Part shown: positions 39,391-51,373 of the stretch, piece after piece
How the letters are laid out: each line of letters opens with the position of its first letter
Numbering within the stretch: position 1 is the stretch's first letter
DNA from: Aptenodytes patagonicus
Taxonomy: Eukaryota > Chordata > Aves > Sphenisciformes > Spheniscidae
Direction: 5' to 3'
Assembly (NCBI RefSeq): GCF_965638725.1
Contig: NC_134949.1
Span: 10,476,951 to 10,540,950, forward strand
DNA length: 64,000 bases
Program-made: the position numbers and the translations under genes
The notes under the pieces: generated by a model
Told to the model about the DNA's origin: nothing
The model's input: the letters and a program-made list of their open reading frames with translations, nothing else
Databases searched by the model: none

Positions 39391-39823
39391 TAAAGCCTTA
39401 CATATTATGCAAAACAAATTCCAGCAACCATCATCACCTTTATTACTGCATCAATATTTTACTTATCCCAAATCTGCCAAGTACAAAGTAGTTTCTGGTC
39501 ATCTCTGGTAATGCATCTTAAGAACCCTGGACAGGTGCCTTGTTAAAATGCCTGCTCCACATGATATCATCAGCAGACCAGGTGAAAGCATTCTGCCTGC
39601 CCATACAGCTCAACCAAGGCCTTGCTTGTGTTTGTATCTATCACACATTCTCTACTTCTACTTTTCTTGAACAGAGTGATGAGCCCTTGAATCCTCAGGT
39701 TGCTAAGACTCTTCTATACACAAAGAGGTGATGGGGACTATTTTGTTGTCCTTCCCAGCCTACAAGAGTGGGTTGGGAAAGAAAAGGATTATCACAAGGT
39801 TTCTAAGGTATTTCACAGAATGT

Positions 39824-39851
39824 AACAAACAAACAAACAAACAAACAAACA
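39824..39851. repeat. (AAAC)7 tetranucleotide microsatellite
   Basis: About seven perfect AAAC units, likely polymorphic. Confidence 0.95.
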
Positions 39852-41344
39852 GAACCTCTTCCTTGTCCTCTGTATTGGGCTATCGCAAATATGCAAGGGA
39901 TTGGTCAATCGGAATGGACTTAAACTGAATGAATAAATAGAATGGTTCCAAAGCATGGGCTTTTGAACTGGCCTGTGATCATATATGCTGTTTAAGTGAT
40001 GCCAGGCATAGCGCTGGTGCAAGCTAACTCCCAGACAATGCCCGAGCTTACTTCTGAGCACAGCAAAATAAACATGCTGCTCTCAGTGAACATGCTGGAA
40101 GTGGTCTCTACTTTGGGAAGAGCAAGAGAACTGAGGTACATGGATGCAGTCTTTGCTGACACTTGCTGTCAGAGCCAGACAATGGTCCCTTGCCTGTTTA
40201 GTTTAGGAGTACAGCTATACCCCTACCCCTTGTTCTCAGGAGAGAGTTTAGACCCTTATATTGTTAGGAAGCATCAATGTTTCATAGCTGTAGGAGTGTC
40301 ATTGCAGTTTAATAACAAAAGCCCTCAAAGATGAATAGATTGCTTTTCGCTCTTCTCTGGCCACTGCAGTCTGCTGAGGGCCAAATACTGGAGTTTTGAC
40401 TCTGCTTTTATTTGGACTGTGTTCAGAGAAAGCTTGAATTCAAAGGAGCATTTGCAGAAAGGAGGAAAAACTAAAAATGTGAAATTCTGTTACTTTACCC
40501 ATATTCAAACAAAACATTACAGCTGGCCCTTCCACCTTTGCTAGTTTGTTCTGCTGGAAAGATAGTTTCTGTTTCATCCATGATGATAATTGCCATCAGC
40601 CACCTTTTAAAATTTCCAACAGTGTTTTCTCCTCTGTTGTCCATATTCTTGAGAGAGGGTCTCTCTGTAAACATCTTAATGGCCAGTGTTTTTTTTTCCT
40701 CTTCAGGTTTGTCTTTAACCTTCTCATTTGCTCTAATTCATCAGCAAACTTGACAGCGGTTAGTCTGGTGATGTGCTGAGAGGTTTGCCTGGTACGTGGA
40801 GCAACAGTGCCCTGCTGTTTTCTTAAGCTCTCTTATCCACCTGTATTATCTTTGGGTTTGTGTTTTGTAAGTTATTTGTGAAATGGGACACTCTGGCCAC
40901 AACACAAAGATGGCATAACTGCATGCAGAGGATAGCAGTATGGCTCATGGTCCACGAGTGTGACTTCGTCACAAAACAACAGTAATGATAACAACAGTAA
41001 CATACTTAGTGTGCAGGTGACTATTTTCTGCTTGTGCCATGTCTTCCATGTGAGCTCAACAGGATAAGAGCCAGCTGTAGGTGAAGATTTGTGCTGCATA
41101 TATTTCATAACAGAGACTATACTACCATCACAATGACCCTATAATAACTTTCTTGGAAGATGGGATGAAATTCATTCATGATGTATTTATGGTGCAATGA
41201 TGAAATGTGGCAAAGTAGACTCTATGTGCAGGAGATATATGCCCTAGAGTTCATAATCATATGACCTTACTTTTCTCCTTTCCTGGAAAAATGATAAAGA
41301 ACTTAAAATACGAGTACCAGCAGGCTGTTAAGACTTGCGGCAGG

Positions 41345-41520
41345 TAGTATAGTGACCTAGACCATAGATTAGCGTGATCACCTAGTTCGACCTTCTGGTT
41401 AATGTGGCACCTCACACAGTAATTTCTACAGTCAGCACATGACCTCTCCTCCAGCTCTGGGATTACGTATCATTAGAGAATTTCCTGACCAGTTGAAGGA
41501 CAGAATTCAGTAAGGACTCA
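41345..41520 (-). mobile_element. Possible ancient CR1-type 3'-end relic
   Basis: The plus-strand words GTGATCACCTAGTTCGACCT, CTTCTGG and CACACAGTAATTTCTAC resemble the complement of the 3' end of older reptile/bird CR1 families, where a 'gatctagtctgacctcctg' block is followed by a 'cacaggcca' block. No octamer tail is visible and similarity is weak, so this is a low-certainty call. Confidence 0.33.
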
Positions 41521-41910
41521 GACTCAAAGGATGAAGAGAGCTGTGATTAGCCACATGGAGTAGGCATTTTATTTCCATTCATCCTCTTTCAATAAGAACA
41601 GTTTTTCAGACCAGTCTTGTGTTGAAGAGGCTGAAAGAGAAGAGGCCAATAATCTCTCCTGATTGTTCTTCAGGCTGTTGGAGCCTAAGCACCACAATGC
41701 CCCTATTTATCCTCTCTTTTATTTCTGTCTGTATTTTATTAGCCGGTTTTCTTTTGCCTATTGCTCAGTCTTACAGAAGGTTGTTATATATGTCCTTTTC
41801 AGAAAGATGATACAAGTTTGCAGTGTCCTGGGATTCAGGAATACCTAACTTGTGAATGTGTTCTGACTTCAACCATCGAGCTCTATAGAAGAGATGCATT
41901 AAATGTATAA

Positions 41911-41930
41911 AACACAGAGCTCTCTGTGTT
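41911..41930. other. Perfect 9-bp hairpin
   Basis: AACACAGAG (41911-41919), loop CT, and CTCTGTGTT (41922-41930) form a perfect stem. Confidence 0.8.
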
Positions 41931-44782
41931 AGACTCCCCCAAAAAAACCCTAAAAAAAGAGAATTAATTCTGGGAATTAGAAATCATGGTAACAACTGAA
42001 AGTTCTCCAGCCAGAAAGGTGAATAATTTCCATGTCACGATGTGGAATTATAGAGTGTAAATAAGCAGAAGGAATATGTCTTTTATTTTCTGGTAATGTA
42101 ATGAAATCTGTATCTTTTGTAGCAACTGGCACAGTAGTTAAGCTGTTGTGTAATAGTAAATTGGAAAAAATACGTTGTTGTCCAAAGAATTTTGATGCTT
42201 TCTTTGTCTGCCCAGATCCCTCCCTATCCCTCCCAATTCAGTTTTCAGGTTTCTTTCTGTAGCTAAAAAAGGAAAAAGAAAAATAATAACAAGAACTGTC
42301 AGTCCAAGATGACATTTGAAGGTGAACAGATACCTATTTAAAAATGATAAATAGGAAAAGGCCATTTTTGTCAAACTTCTCAAAAATATTAAACTGCTCT
42401 TAAAAGTTGTATGTTGTACTTTACATTGTATATAGTAGTCTATAACTGGGGAGGACAAATAAAAAGGCAATGAGGCTGGAAAGAAATTAACAGAAACCTT
42501 TTAAAGAAAGTTTAAGATATTAAAACATAACAGGTTTTTTTCAATGTTATTTAAAGCTATGACATTCTGTTTTCATACTTCTTCATGATCTTTAATGAAT
42601 AGATATTATTTGTATATGAAGGGCTTGGAATAAATTTTTAAACCAAACTTACTGTCAGAAATGCCTCTGTGCAAGGGCTTTCAAGAAATCAGTATCCAGA
42701 TATTGCATGTTTTTTACAATGTGCTAATTAATTTTTGTGGCATTTTCCCAAGCAAATTGATTTGTTACTTGTAGAAAAATTCCTGTACGTCACTGGTTGA
42801 AAGCAGAAAAGTTCAGGGCGTTTCCCTATATGCAGTAGAGAGCACGTATTTCTTCTGAATGTTATAAGGATGGAAGATTTGGCTCTATCATATAGCATGG
42901 AGGTATATTCTCCCTGGGAACCACAACCCCATTAGTCCTTGTGCTAAATCCCTGCTTGATTCCACCCAGCAGTAGCGATAACTGGGAGGTCTGCATTAAC
43001 TCCATTAGTCCCATACCGGAATGGATGCCACTAGACCTGGGGGGCACAGCACGTTTCTCTCAATAGATAGACTAAGGAGTGAACAGTGTTGTAATCCGAA
43101 TGTCCCTTTGCCTTTAGAAATGATTTCTCAGGCCATAGGTTATGGGATATTGGCAGGGCAGGTTGTTAGAAGGTCGTGGTGTAACTCTTCACCGATAAAG
43201 AGGCTGACGGTTTCTGAGCTGGTTGAACTACGGCCCTTTGGAATTGATGCCAGAAAGACAAAACTAAATGAATAGAGGGTGATGTTCACACTTATTCTCC
43301 CATTTATTTCTTTAGATTATCTTGAAACTCTGTTTAATACTCAGGCCCCTGTTCATATAAGTAGCCAACCTTCCTGTACCACAACTTACCTGCTTCATTA
43401 TCTGAATTTGATAATCTTGTAAGATGTCAGTCTTTTTATCAGTACTTTGCTGACATGGAGATTAAGTAAGTTCTTCATGTGCTTGAGTTCTTCACATGAA
43501 AATCAGCTATGGGTTCTCCTCACTACTAGATGTGGGAGATGCTGATAATGCTTCAAGTCCCTGCATTGATTTAAAAGATCCTCCTGGCCATGGAATGTCC
43601 TTTTTCTTTTCAGGAGGCAAATTAAGAAATTCATAATAAATTACACTTTTTAGGTTCTTTCCTATCTGGCAAAGCTTTATTAGCTAGAATACAAATGGAA
43701 CCTATTCTGGCTTTTTGGAGCACCACTCTAATTTCTTATATAGATATAAATTTTATAATAGCATGGTAGAGATTGCCTTAGCGATAATTTTTGTAGCACA
43801 AGTAATTTCATGTGTGCTTCAACACCTTTGTACAGCTAGTCCTTTTAAAGTGTATTAGAGCTCTTCCCTTTTCTCCATTAAGCTGGTGTATCACAGCTCA
43901 AACTGTGCTCCAAGATGACACTGTTGCTAATCAGAATAATCTGTATCCACATAAGAAAATGCAGACTGAAACAGTAGCAAAAATCTATTCTCCAGTCTGC
44001 ATTGCAGATCTCTAATGCCTGCGACGTAGCTCATCTTTGCGTTGGATTCCTAATGGCTTGAGTGGAAATTGTGTATGCGATGAGTGAGGAATACGCAGTG
44101 GTAAGCTGGTGAGTAGATATGTGCACTGCAGATAAGAGGAGTAGAAATTTGGCCATTTTTATTAGCTTGTGCGGGGAAGCTGGTGCTGCCATACTTGCTC
44201 TTCTTTGCTCTATTAATTGTAGATTGAATCAGCAGTTCTGTAATCAGTTCCACATGGGAAGGTGCAAGTTAATTTTTCTTGTTATCTTTTGTGGTTTTCA
44301 TGCAGGCATTCACACAAGGCTTGTTATGCAGAAGAGTTTGCAGGATTAAGGACTAAGTTAAGGACAGGGAAATATTAAAATGGATTTTTAATATTGTGAT
44401 ATAAAAAAATGAAATCCTTATTCTTGGATAGAGTGATGTGTCAAAAGGTATGTCTATGTAAATCCCACCCCCCACATGTTCATGCGGGTTTGTTTACAGC
44501 AGTGGTGTGACACAGATTAAAAAGAAATAAAGACATTAATTCACTAAATACCTTGTAATAGGAGAATAGAGAAAAACTCTTCTATTAAAAGTAGTTAGAG
44601 AGTGAGAAATAGTGGAGCTATATCCATTAACTACTAATATTTATTTCTAACCAACTTCCAGGATAACTATGAATTTGAGCTGTGTAATTGTTACATTTTT
44701 CTGTTACTGCTAAAATGTATTTGGAATTAATCATTTGATGTTTTCATGAATCACTGCAAAAGACTTCTGTGTAAAGTTATGT

Positions 44783-44835
44783 TTGTGTGTATATACAGAT
44801 ATTTACATATACACACATATGCACATATGCACACA
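44783..44835. repeat. AC/AT-rich simple repeat
   Basis: Interrupted TGTGTG, TATA and CACACATATGCACATATG units form a degraded dinucleotide repeat. Confidence 0.65.
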
Positions 44836-45649
44836 TTTAAAGAACTAGGTGATCTGTTTAAAACTGCTGTGAAAATAACATTTCTCGTGTGTTTTTTTTT
44901 GTTACTGAAAGTTAAAATTCAAAGTAATTTATTATTTTTTCTGCATATAATTGCATTACATTTAAAATACCTTTGAAAAAGCAACTGTAAGAAGTATTTT
45001 ATAATTTTGTAATGAGCCACTGTTCTGCTGAATTCTTACATCCAGTGGCCAGTGTCCTACATGATCACTTAAGTGCAGATGTGATCCATCACTATAAATT
45101 ATCTTAAAGCACATACAAAACATCCCCTGACTGTCTTACTTACGTACAAGAGGCTGTCCTACATGACCACGCTTTCACCTGCAGAATCAGTTTCTGCTGA
45201 ATGTTTAAAAATAATTTATCAATGTACAATTTAGTTAATTCTGCAGCAGAAACCACCTAGGAGAGCGTCTGGCCAGATTCACCCCAAAGGGTGAGAAAGG
45301 TCCAAATCAGTCCAGGTACAGCAGGAGCTTCCTGGGGGAATCTTCAGGACTGGCCAAAATTCCCACTTGGAAAGCTCCTGCACCAGTTAGTGACTTTGCT
45401 GTGGAGGTGGCTGGGATTCAGTCATTCACCTTGGCTAAAGTAAGTCCTTTGACTCAGATCAGTCCATGGTCCCGTCTGTGCAGGAGTTCCTGGCCCGCTC
45501 AGGGAATTTATGGCCCAAGTACACTGGGTGTGCACACAGGCACAGCCCTGGTGCCCAGGTACACCACAGCTGTAACTCTGGGAACTGGTTTGACACTCAC
45601 CCTGTATGCCACTCGTACTGTAAGCTCCATCGCTCTTGCACATGTTCTC

Positions 45650-45740
45650 AGCAGTGGTGAGGCTGCACCTGGAGTACGGCACCCATTTCAGGTCTCTCAG
45701 TTCAAGGAGGATGTTGAGAAAGGAAAGAAATCTAAGGATA
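45650..45740 (+). mobile_element. Decayed CR1 ORF2 fragment
   Basis: GTGGTGAGGCTGCACCTGGA and the bases after it translate in one frame as VRLHLEYGTHF. This parallels [11 protein letters not shown] in the intact-looking CR1 at 49811-50791 of this window. It is followed by words matching 'QFK(K)D...LER'. Only about 90 bases are recognisable. Flanking sequence on both sides (45240-45640 and after 45740) is not recognised. Read on the plus strand it is a piece from the middle of the C-terminal half of ORF2, with both ends lost. Confidence 0.5.
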
Positions 45741-48700
45741 ATGTATTTTCCACACATACAGGCCGATAAAAAGAACAAATTAGCCATCTATATAAATTCC
45801 TACATAAATGAACTTTCCCTTTTGTGTTTATAATAAGTATTAAGAATATGAGTTGTAAAATTATTTTCATAGTGCTTGATGTATTGACAAAGTAGGCAAT
45901 GCACCCTCATCCCCAACTATTGTGCGAGCACCTCAGAACTACCCAGCAATTCTGGCGCTTGAGACAAACCTTTCTGATCTTTCATGTTCTCACCAGTGGT
46001 TGAATGCATTTTGATTTACTTATGATTTGATGGAATGATTGCAGTGAAGGCCATCATTATGAAAATGAGTGATAAAGGGATAAAACGAGCATAAAAATAA
46101 AATCTTTATGTTGCAAACTATTTTACAGTGGTCTTAGTTTAAAAAAATGTTCTTTATAAATGAAGAAGGAATAGTGTTGGAACTTCTTGTGACTGTGAGA
46201 AAGGGAATACAAATATTATTGCAAAAGCTTACTAAGTTTAGCTGTAGAATCTGGTGTGTTTAGCATTTTAGTTCAGATCAAGAATGTACACATTGGATTC
46301 ATGTTGCAGAGTGATCTTGGGGCACACAAATTTTATTCCAGGTGAAAATTAACTGGAAGTTGTGCTTCAAGAGCACGACTAACGTTCTCTAACTGCCCAC
46401 AGGCATTCAGTCCACAGGACCAAGCTACAGTGAGTCCAAAGTAGAATGCCCCAAGTGCACTTGGTTTGGGCATTTGGTCCTCAGCATAACTGCTTTGCTC
46501 CCCAGATTTGCTCCTGATGTGCCTCAGTGTTTGCTAATATGAACATAGCTTCTGTTTCGGTGATGTTATTCAGGACATTTTCTAACACCACAGTTTTCCT
46601 TGGGAAAATCCTGACATTACTGACATCAGTGAACATTTTGAAAGTGATGAAAAAACCCAGCAAGGTTTCATAGTCTTTCCTCCCTTCACCCCTCTACTTT
46701 GTATTTCTTTGAAATTGTTATGAATTGAAGAGATTTATCATTTTATAGCAGACACTTGCTGTTTGTAGCAGAGCAGGCCCACAATAAAGAAGGAAAAAAA
46801 CAAGTCCTCTGAAGCCTTTTCTTTCATTACTTCATTATTCCATTCCCCTGTCCATTCTTAAAGTATCAATTTTTCATTGTGGTACTGAAACTGGAGCTCA
46901 TCAAATTCCCCGAAAGAATTTCAAGTAGAAGCTGCAATTACTGTTGTTCAGATGCTTCCAGCATGTCATGCTTCATATTTACGGATGCCATTACTCTGTG
47001 CTGTAAAGCGTTCATTCTGGTGCAAAGAATTCTGGCTGTTTAGTGCTAACATCCAAAGGCCATGCTGAACATTTTAGGTATGTGCTGTGATTTTCCTCTG
47101 CTGCTTCCTTATTAAGTGGTGCAATTCTAATGTGTTTGTGTCATGAGTTAGAGTGGCTTTTTACTTAAAGTAATTGATTATATGGAGTCACGGAAGTAAT
47201 TGTGATTGTGAAGACGGTAGATAACCAATAAAAGTGGGCAGTCAGTGAAAATATTTTATAGCTGCTCAGCATCTTTTGGAAACAGAGCTATGTGAAAAAA
47301 AATTACACTACAGACAACACAGAAATGATATGCTTTCTTTCAGCAACAGCTTTGTGCTTCTCTACTACCAGGTTTTTTGTTGTTCTTCCTCCTTTCACTT
47401 TGTTTAAAACAGTTTTTTAGGGAGGATGAAAATGGTCAGGTTTTGCCTGGAGCACATGTGTAAATTTGCTTTAACCTTTTCAAAATGATTTTTTTTTTTT
47501 AAATAAAAATAACTTCTTGAAATACCTACTGGTAACTCCTTTTTCTTCTGTTTAGATAGGCTTCATTGAGTTCAGTGAAAAGAATCATATTATTTAAATC
47601 CTTAAACAGTGAAATTGTTTGCAGTAAGAGTTTTACTGGATTAATAGAACGTGGCTGAAAGGAACATGTCATAGCATCCATTTTTTTCTTTGCTTAAGGC
47701 TAAAGCAGTGTTACCTGAGTCTGAAAAATACTGTCTACTATATGCATGTCTCTTAAGTAATGGGAGCTTGAGTGCATGGCTGAGTAAGCAGTTAAACACT
47801 TAACTATCAAGTAGGCTGTGCATAGTCACCGAATTGACTATCAAAGGACTAACCGAAGTCTGCACAAACCGCCTGTAGCAGAAGATCTGCAGACCAAGAA
47901 ACAGGCAAATAGGCAGTTGAAAATACATAGCACAAATAAAACATGTGCTGTTTGCTAGTAACTGGAGCTTGAGAGTGTGTTTAGCATATGGCTAAAACAA
48001 TAACTAAGTGGTATGTATATGATAGAAGATGAGAACTACTGGAAGAATGCATGAGCTAATACATGAGGAACTTAGTAAATATATATAAAATAGAGCCATA
48101 GTTTGGATTCTTTGGATTCAAGCTACAGGACAGCTGACCTCAGCACTTTGCCAATTGTTAGGCTTGCTAGCATGCTGCCATAAATAAAAAAACCCTGTGT
48201 GAGAAATCCAGTATTAAATTTTATGGTTGTGCAAGGTGAGTAATTATGTCCCTAGGAGGAGGTGGAAGAGCTCTGGAGGAATCAGTTGTGACTGGTCCAT
48301 GAGACCCTCTGGCCTGGAGTGCCTAAAGGTGACATGACACCTGGGGAAGTTAGAGAGCTGGTTGCCCCTGAATGGTTGTCCCGTGCTTGTGGGAGTGGCA
48401 AGCTTGGAAAGGAGCGAGTAGCATCTCGCTTAATCCATTATCAGGTAGCTTTAGAAAGAAATAATGACTTACTATTTAACTGTAGCCACATACAAAGCTG
48501 TTCATTGGCTTTTCTTTTGAAATTTTAAACGCCTTGTTGGTTAATATCAGTTTTTCACAATGGAAAACTAGTAGGACTTGGTTTCTGTATTGCCATGTCA
48601 CTCTTACTCTGGAAGCTGCTAAAACCAATCAACTTATACCAGCATAAAAGTAGTGCAAAGTAATGTGGAATGAGATACCTATTTTACTGCATCAAGTGAG

Positions 48701-49708
48701 TGCTGAGGATTTGAATGGATGTGGAGAGGTGCAACTGCTCTGGATGGTTTTGCTTGCTGCTTCTCTCTGAATATTAGGGGGTCAGAGAGGCTAGACACTT
48801 TCTTGCCCAAAAATCTAGTGAACCAATGACAAGGATGACGATTCTTTTCATGGTTCTGCCATGATTTCCTTTATGATTTTGCAGGTCACTTGTAATTCAT
48901 TTAGCCTTTCAGGAAATACCAATTTGGAGCATGTAGTGTTGACAAAAGCCCAATAAACATAACAAAGAGCGTGGTCCCTTTTACTTGTCCAGATGACTGA
49001 TAACAAATAAAAGGTCAGCTTGACATTTCATAGGTCACTTACTTTTTCTTGTGGGAACAAAATCAATCTTCCCACTTTCCCTCCCCAAGACTGCTACCAA
49101 TGGACTGTGTGAATGATGGTGTGACTCTTCTTGTGCTGACACACTTTTTGGATTGGCATTTGAAAGGAAATGGTAAAAGTCAAAAGTCAATGCAGTAAAT
49201 GTGCACTTGCTAAGGGATATACGATTTTAGGTAGAGCAAGAGACAATTTCAAAGTATCCCATCAGAAGTGGAGAAGAGAGAATTCTGCAATCTTATCATG
49301 ACAGTGAATAGCAACAGGTTTTACAGCTTACTAGTCCAGAACATGCTACTTGATTATTTTGTATTTAGCAGTTGTCAAAAATATGGTAACCGAGATGCCA
49401 ATACCTTGCTTGTATAGGAAAGCCGATAGCCATCAGATACTTTTACAGTACGTTTTGATGCGCATTCTCAATATCTCATTATGTTGTATACTATAAAAAG
49501 AGAGTGTGTATGCAGGAAACCCCTGTATTTCAATATTAAAGTATATATACATAGACCTTTCATCTCAACTAACACTATGTACTTAGGATGTAGATATCCA
49601 AATCTGACACCGTTGTTAAGAATTTCTTAACTTTTGTGCATAAATCTATTACTCTCTTCTTCTTTGGCCTTTTCATTGCACATCATTGTTTTGCCTCCAT
49701 TTTGTTTT

Positions 49709-49717
49709 ATTTTATCA
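49709..49717. repeat. Direct repeat at the CR1 3' side (target-site duplication candidate)
   Basis: ATTTTATCA is found here and again at 51365-51373, exactly at the two edges of the CR1. The last three bases also fit the CR1 tail octamer, so the true junction is ambiguous by a few bases. Confidence 0.6.
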
Positions 49718-51364
49718 TAGAATCATAGAATCATAAAATAGATTGGGTTGGAAGGGACCTCTAAAGGTCATCTAGTCCAACGCCCCTGCAATAAGCAGGG
49801 ACATCTTCAACTAGATCAGGTTGCTCGGAGCCCCGTCCAACCTGACCTTGAATGTTTCCAGGGATGGGGCAGCCACCACCTCTCTGGGCAACCTGTGCCA
49901 GTGTTTCACCACCCTCAGCGTCAAAAATTTCTTCCTCATATCTAGTCTAAATCTACCCCCTTTTAGTTTAAAGCCATTCCCCCTTGTCCTGTCGCAACAG
50001 GCCCTGCTAAAAAAGTCTGCGCCATCTTTTTTATAAGCCCCTTTTAAGTACTGATAGGCTGCAAGAAGGTCTCCCTGAAGCCTTCTCTTCTCTAGGCTGA
50101 ACAAACCCAACCCTCTCAGCCTGTCTTCATAGGAGAGGTGGTCCACCCCCCTGATCATTTTTGTGTCCCTCTTCTGGACCCGCTCCACCCGGTCCGTGTC
50201 TTTCTTATGCTGGGGGCTCCAGAGCTGGACGCAGTACTCCAGGTGAGGTCTCCCCAGAGCAGAGTAGAGGGGCAGAATCCCCTCCCTCGACCTGCTGGCC
50301 ACGCTGCTTGTGATGCAGCCCAGGATATGATTGGCCTTCTGGGCTGTGAGCGCACATTGCTGGCTCATGTCCAGCTTGTCATCCCCCAGTACCCCCAAGT
50401 CCTTCTCGGCAGGGCTGCTCTCAATCCCTTCATCCCCCAATCTGTACTGATACCGGGCGTTGCCCAGACCCAGGCGCAGGACCTTGCACTTGGCCTTGTT
50501 AAACCTGATGATGTTCACATGGGCCCACTTCTCCAGCTTGTCCAGGTCCCTCTGGATGGCATTCCGTCCCTCTGGCACGTTGACCGCACCGCTCAGCTTG
50601 GTGTCATCTGCAAACTTGCTGAGGGTGCACTCGATCCCACTGTCTGTGTCATTGATGAAGATATTAAACAGTACTGGTCCCAATACGGACCCCTGCGGGA
50701 TGCCACTCGTCACCAATCTCCATCTGGACATTGAGCCGTTGACCACTACCCTCTGGATATGACCATCTAACCAATTCCTCACCCACCGCACAGTCCACCC
50801 ATCAAATCCATACCTCTTCAGTTTAGAGAGAAGGATGTTGTGGGGGACTGTGTCAAAGGCCTTACAGAGGTCCAGGTAGATGACATCTGTAGCCCTTGTC
50901 CACTGATGTAGTCACTCCATCCTAGAAGGCCACTAGGTTAGTCAGGCAGGACTTGCCCTTGGTGAAGCCATGCTGGCTGTCTCGAATCACCTCCCTGTCC
51001 TCCATGTGCCTTAGCACAGCTTCCAGGAGGATCTGTTCCATGATCTTCCCAGGCACAGAGGTGAGACTCACTGGCCTGTAGTTCCCCGGGTCTTCCTTTT
51101 TTCCTTTTTTAAAAATGGGGGTTATGTTTCCCCTTTTCCAGTCAGTGGGATCTTCTCCAGACTGCCACAACTTCTCAAATACGACGGGTAGTGGCTTAGC
51201 AACTTCATCTGCCAGTTCCCTCAGGACCCGCGGATGGACCTCATCGGGTTCCATGGACTTGTACACCTTCAGGTGCCTTGGATGGTCTTGAACCTGATCT
51301 TCTCCCACAGTGGGCGGCTCTTCATTCTCCCAGTCCCCGTCTTTGCCTTCTGTGGCTTGGGCAC
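49715..51364 (-). mobile_element. CR1 LINE retrotransposon, 5'-truncated, about 1.65 kb
   Basis: This is the largest mobile element in the window. It is inserted antisense to CACNA2D1 and reads right to left. Its 3' end (left edge) has the complement of the CR1 octamer tail (about 49715-49740), then the conserved 3' UTR words AAGGTCATCTAGTCCAACGC and ACCTGACCTTGAATGTTTCC. The rest is reverse transcriptase coding sequence of ORF2. The element stops at about 51364, partway through ORF2, so ORF1, the endonuclease and the promoter are absent, which is the usual 5' truncation of LINEs. ATTTTATCA occurs at both edges. It cannot move on its own. The preserved frames and recognisable motifs suggest a fairly recent copy compared with the other CR1 relics here. 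The G+C content is visibly higher than that of the surrounding intron. Confidence 0.97.
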
Positions 51365-51366
51365 AT
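49811..51366 (-). pseudogene. CR1 ORF2 reverse transcriptase remnant, two frames
   Basis: Reading from the right, 51366-50922 encodes the N-terminal fingers side of the reverse transcriptase, with [26 protein letters not shown] and then [14 protein letters not shown], and stops at a TAG (50922-50924). The next block is in another frame. It carries CKAFDTV (motif A, catalytic Asp, near 50850-50875) and continues through [11 protein letters not shown] (motif B region). Then come FADDTKL (motif C with the two catalytic Asp, near 50594-50614), [20 protein letters not shown] and [10 protein letters not shown], ending near 49811. The change of frame lies between about 50890 and 50921, where a few bases seem to have been lost compared with related CR1 copies. 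The product is therefore not made as one protein. Plus-strand frames over the same interval, including a 198-codon one, are antisense shadows. Confidence 0.93.
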
Positions 51367-51373
51367 TTTATCA
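51365..51373. repeat. Direct repeat at the CR1 5' side (target-site duplication candidate)
   Basis: ATTTTATCA here is identical to 49709-49717, directly beyond the truncated end of the CR1. The pair marks the probable insertion boundaries. Confidence 0.6.

Larger units (their letters stand above)
39852..49708. other. Intron 1 segment, no gene seen
   Basis: AT-rich intron sequence without supported exons. It holds two possible CR1 relics (41345-41520 and 45650-45740), a 9-bp hairpin and an AC/AT-rich simple repeat, all listed separately. A unique segment around 46850-47300 has several TAATTG/TGATTA-type words. Confidence 0.5.

Noticed and set aside
48240..48530. A GC-richer stretch with a 69-codon frame, considered as a retroelement fragment.
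   Set aside because: No recognisable reverse transcriptase, integrase or gag motif, and no repeat ends. Left as unique intron sequence.
50138..50734. A 198-codon plus-strand open frame.
   Set aside because: It is the antisense shadow of the CR1 reverse transcriptase on the minus strand.
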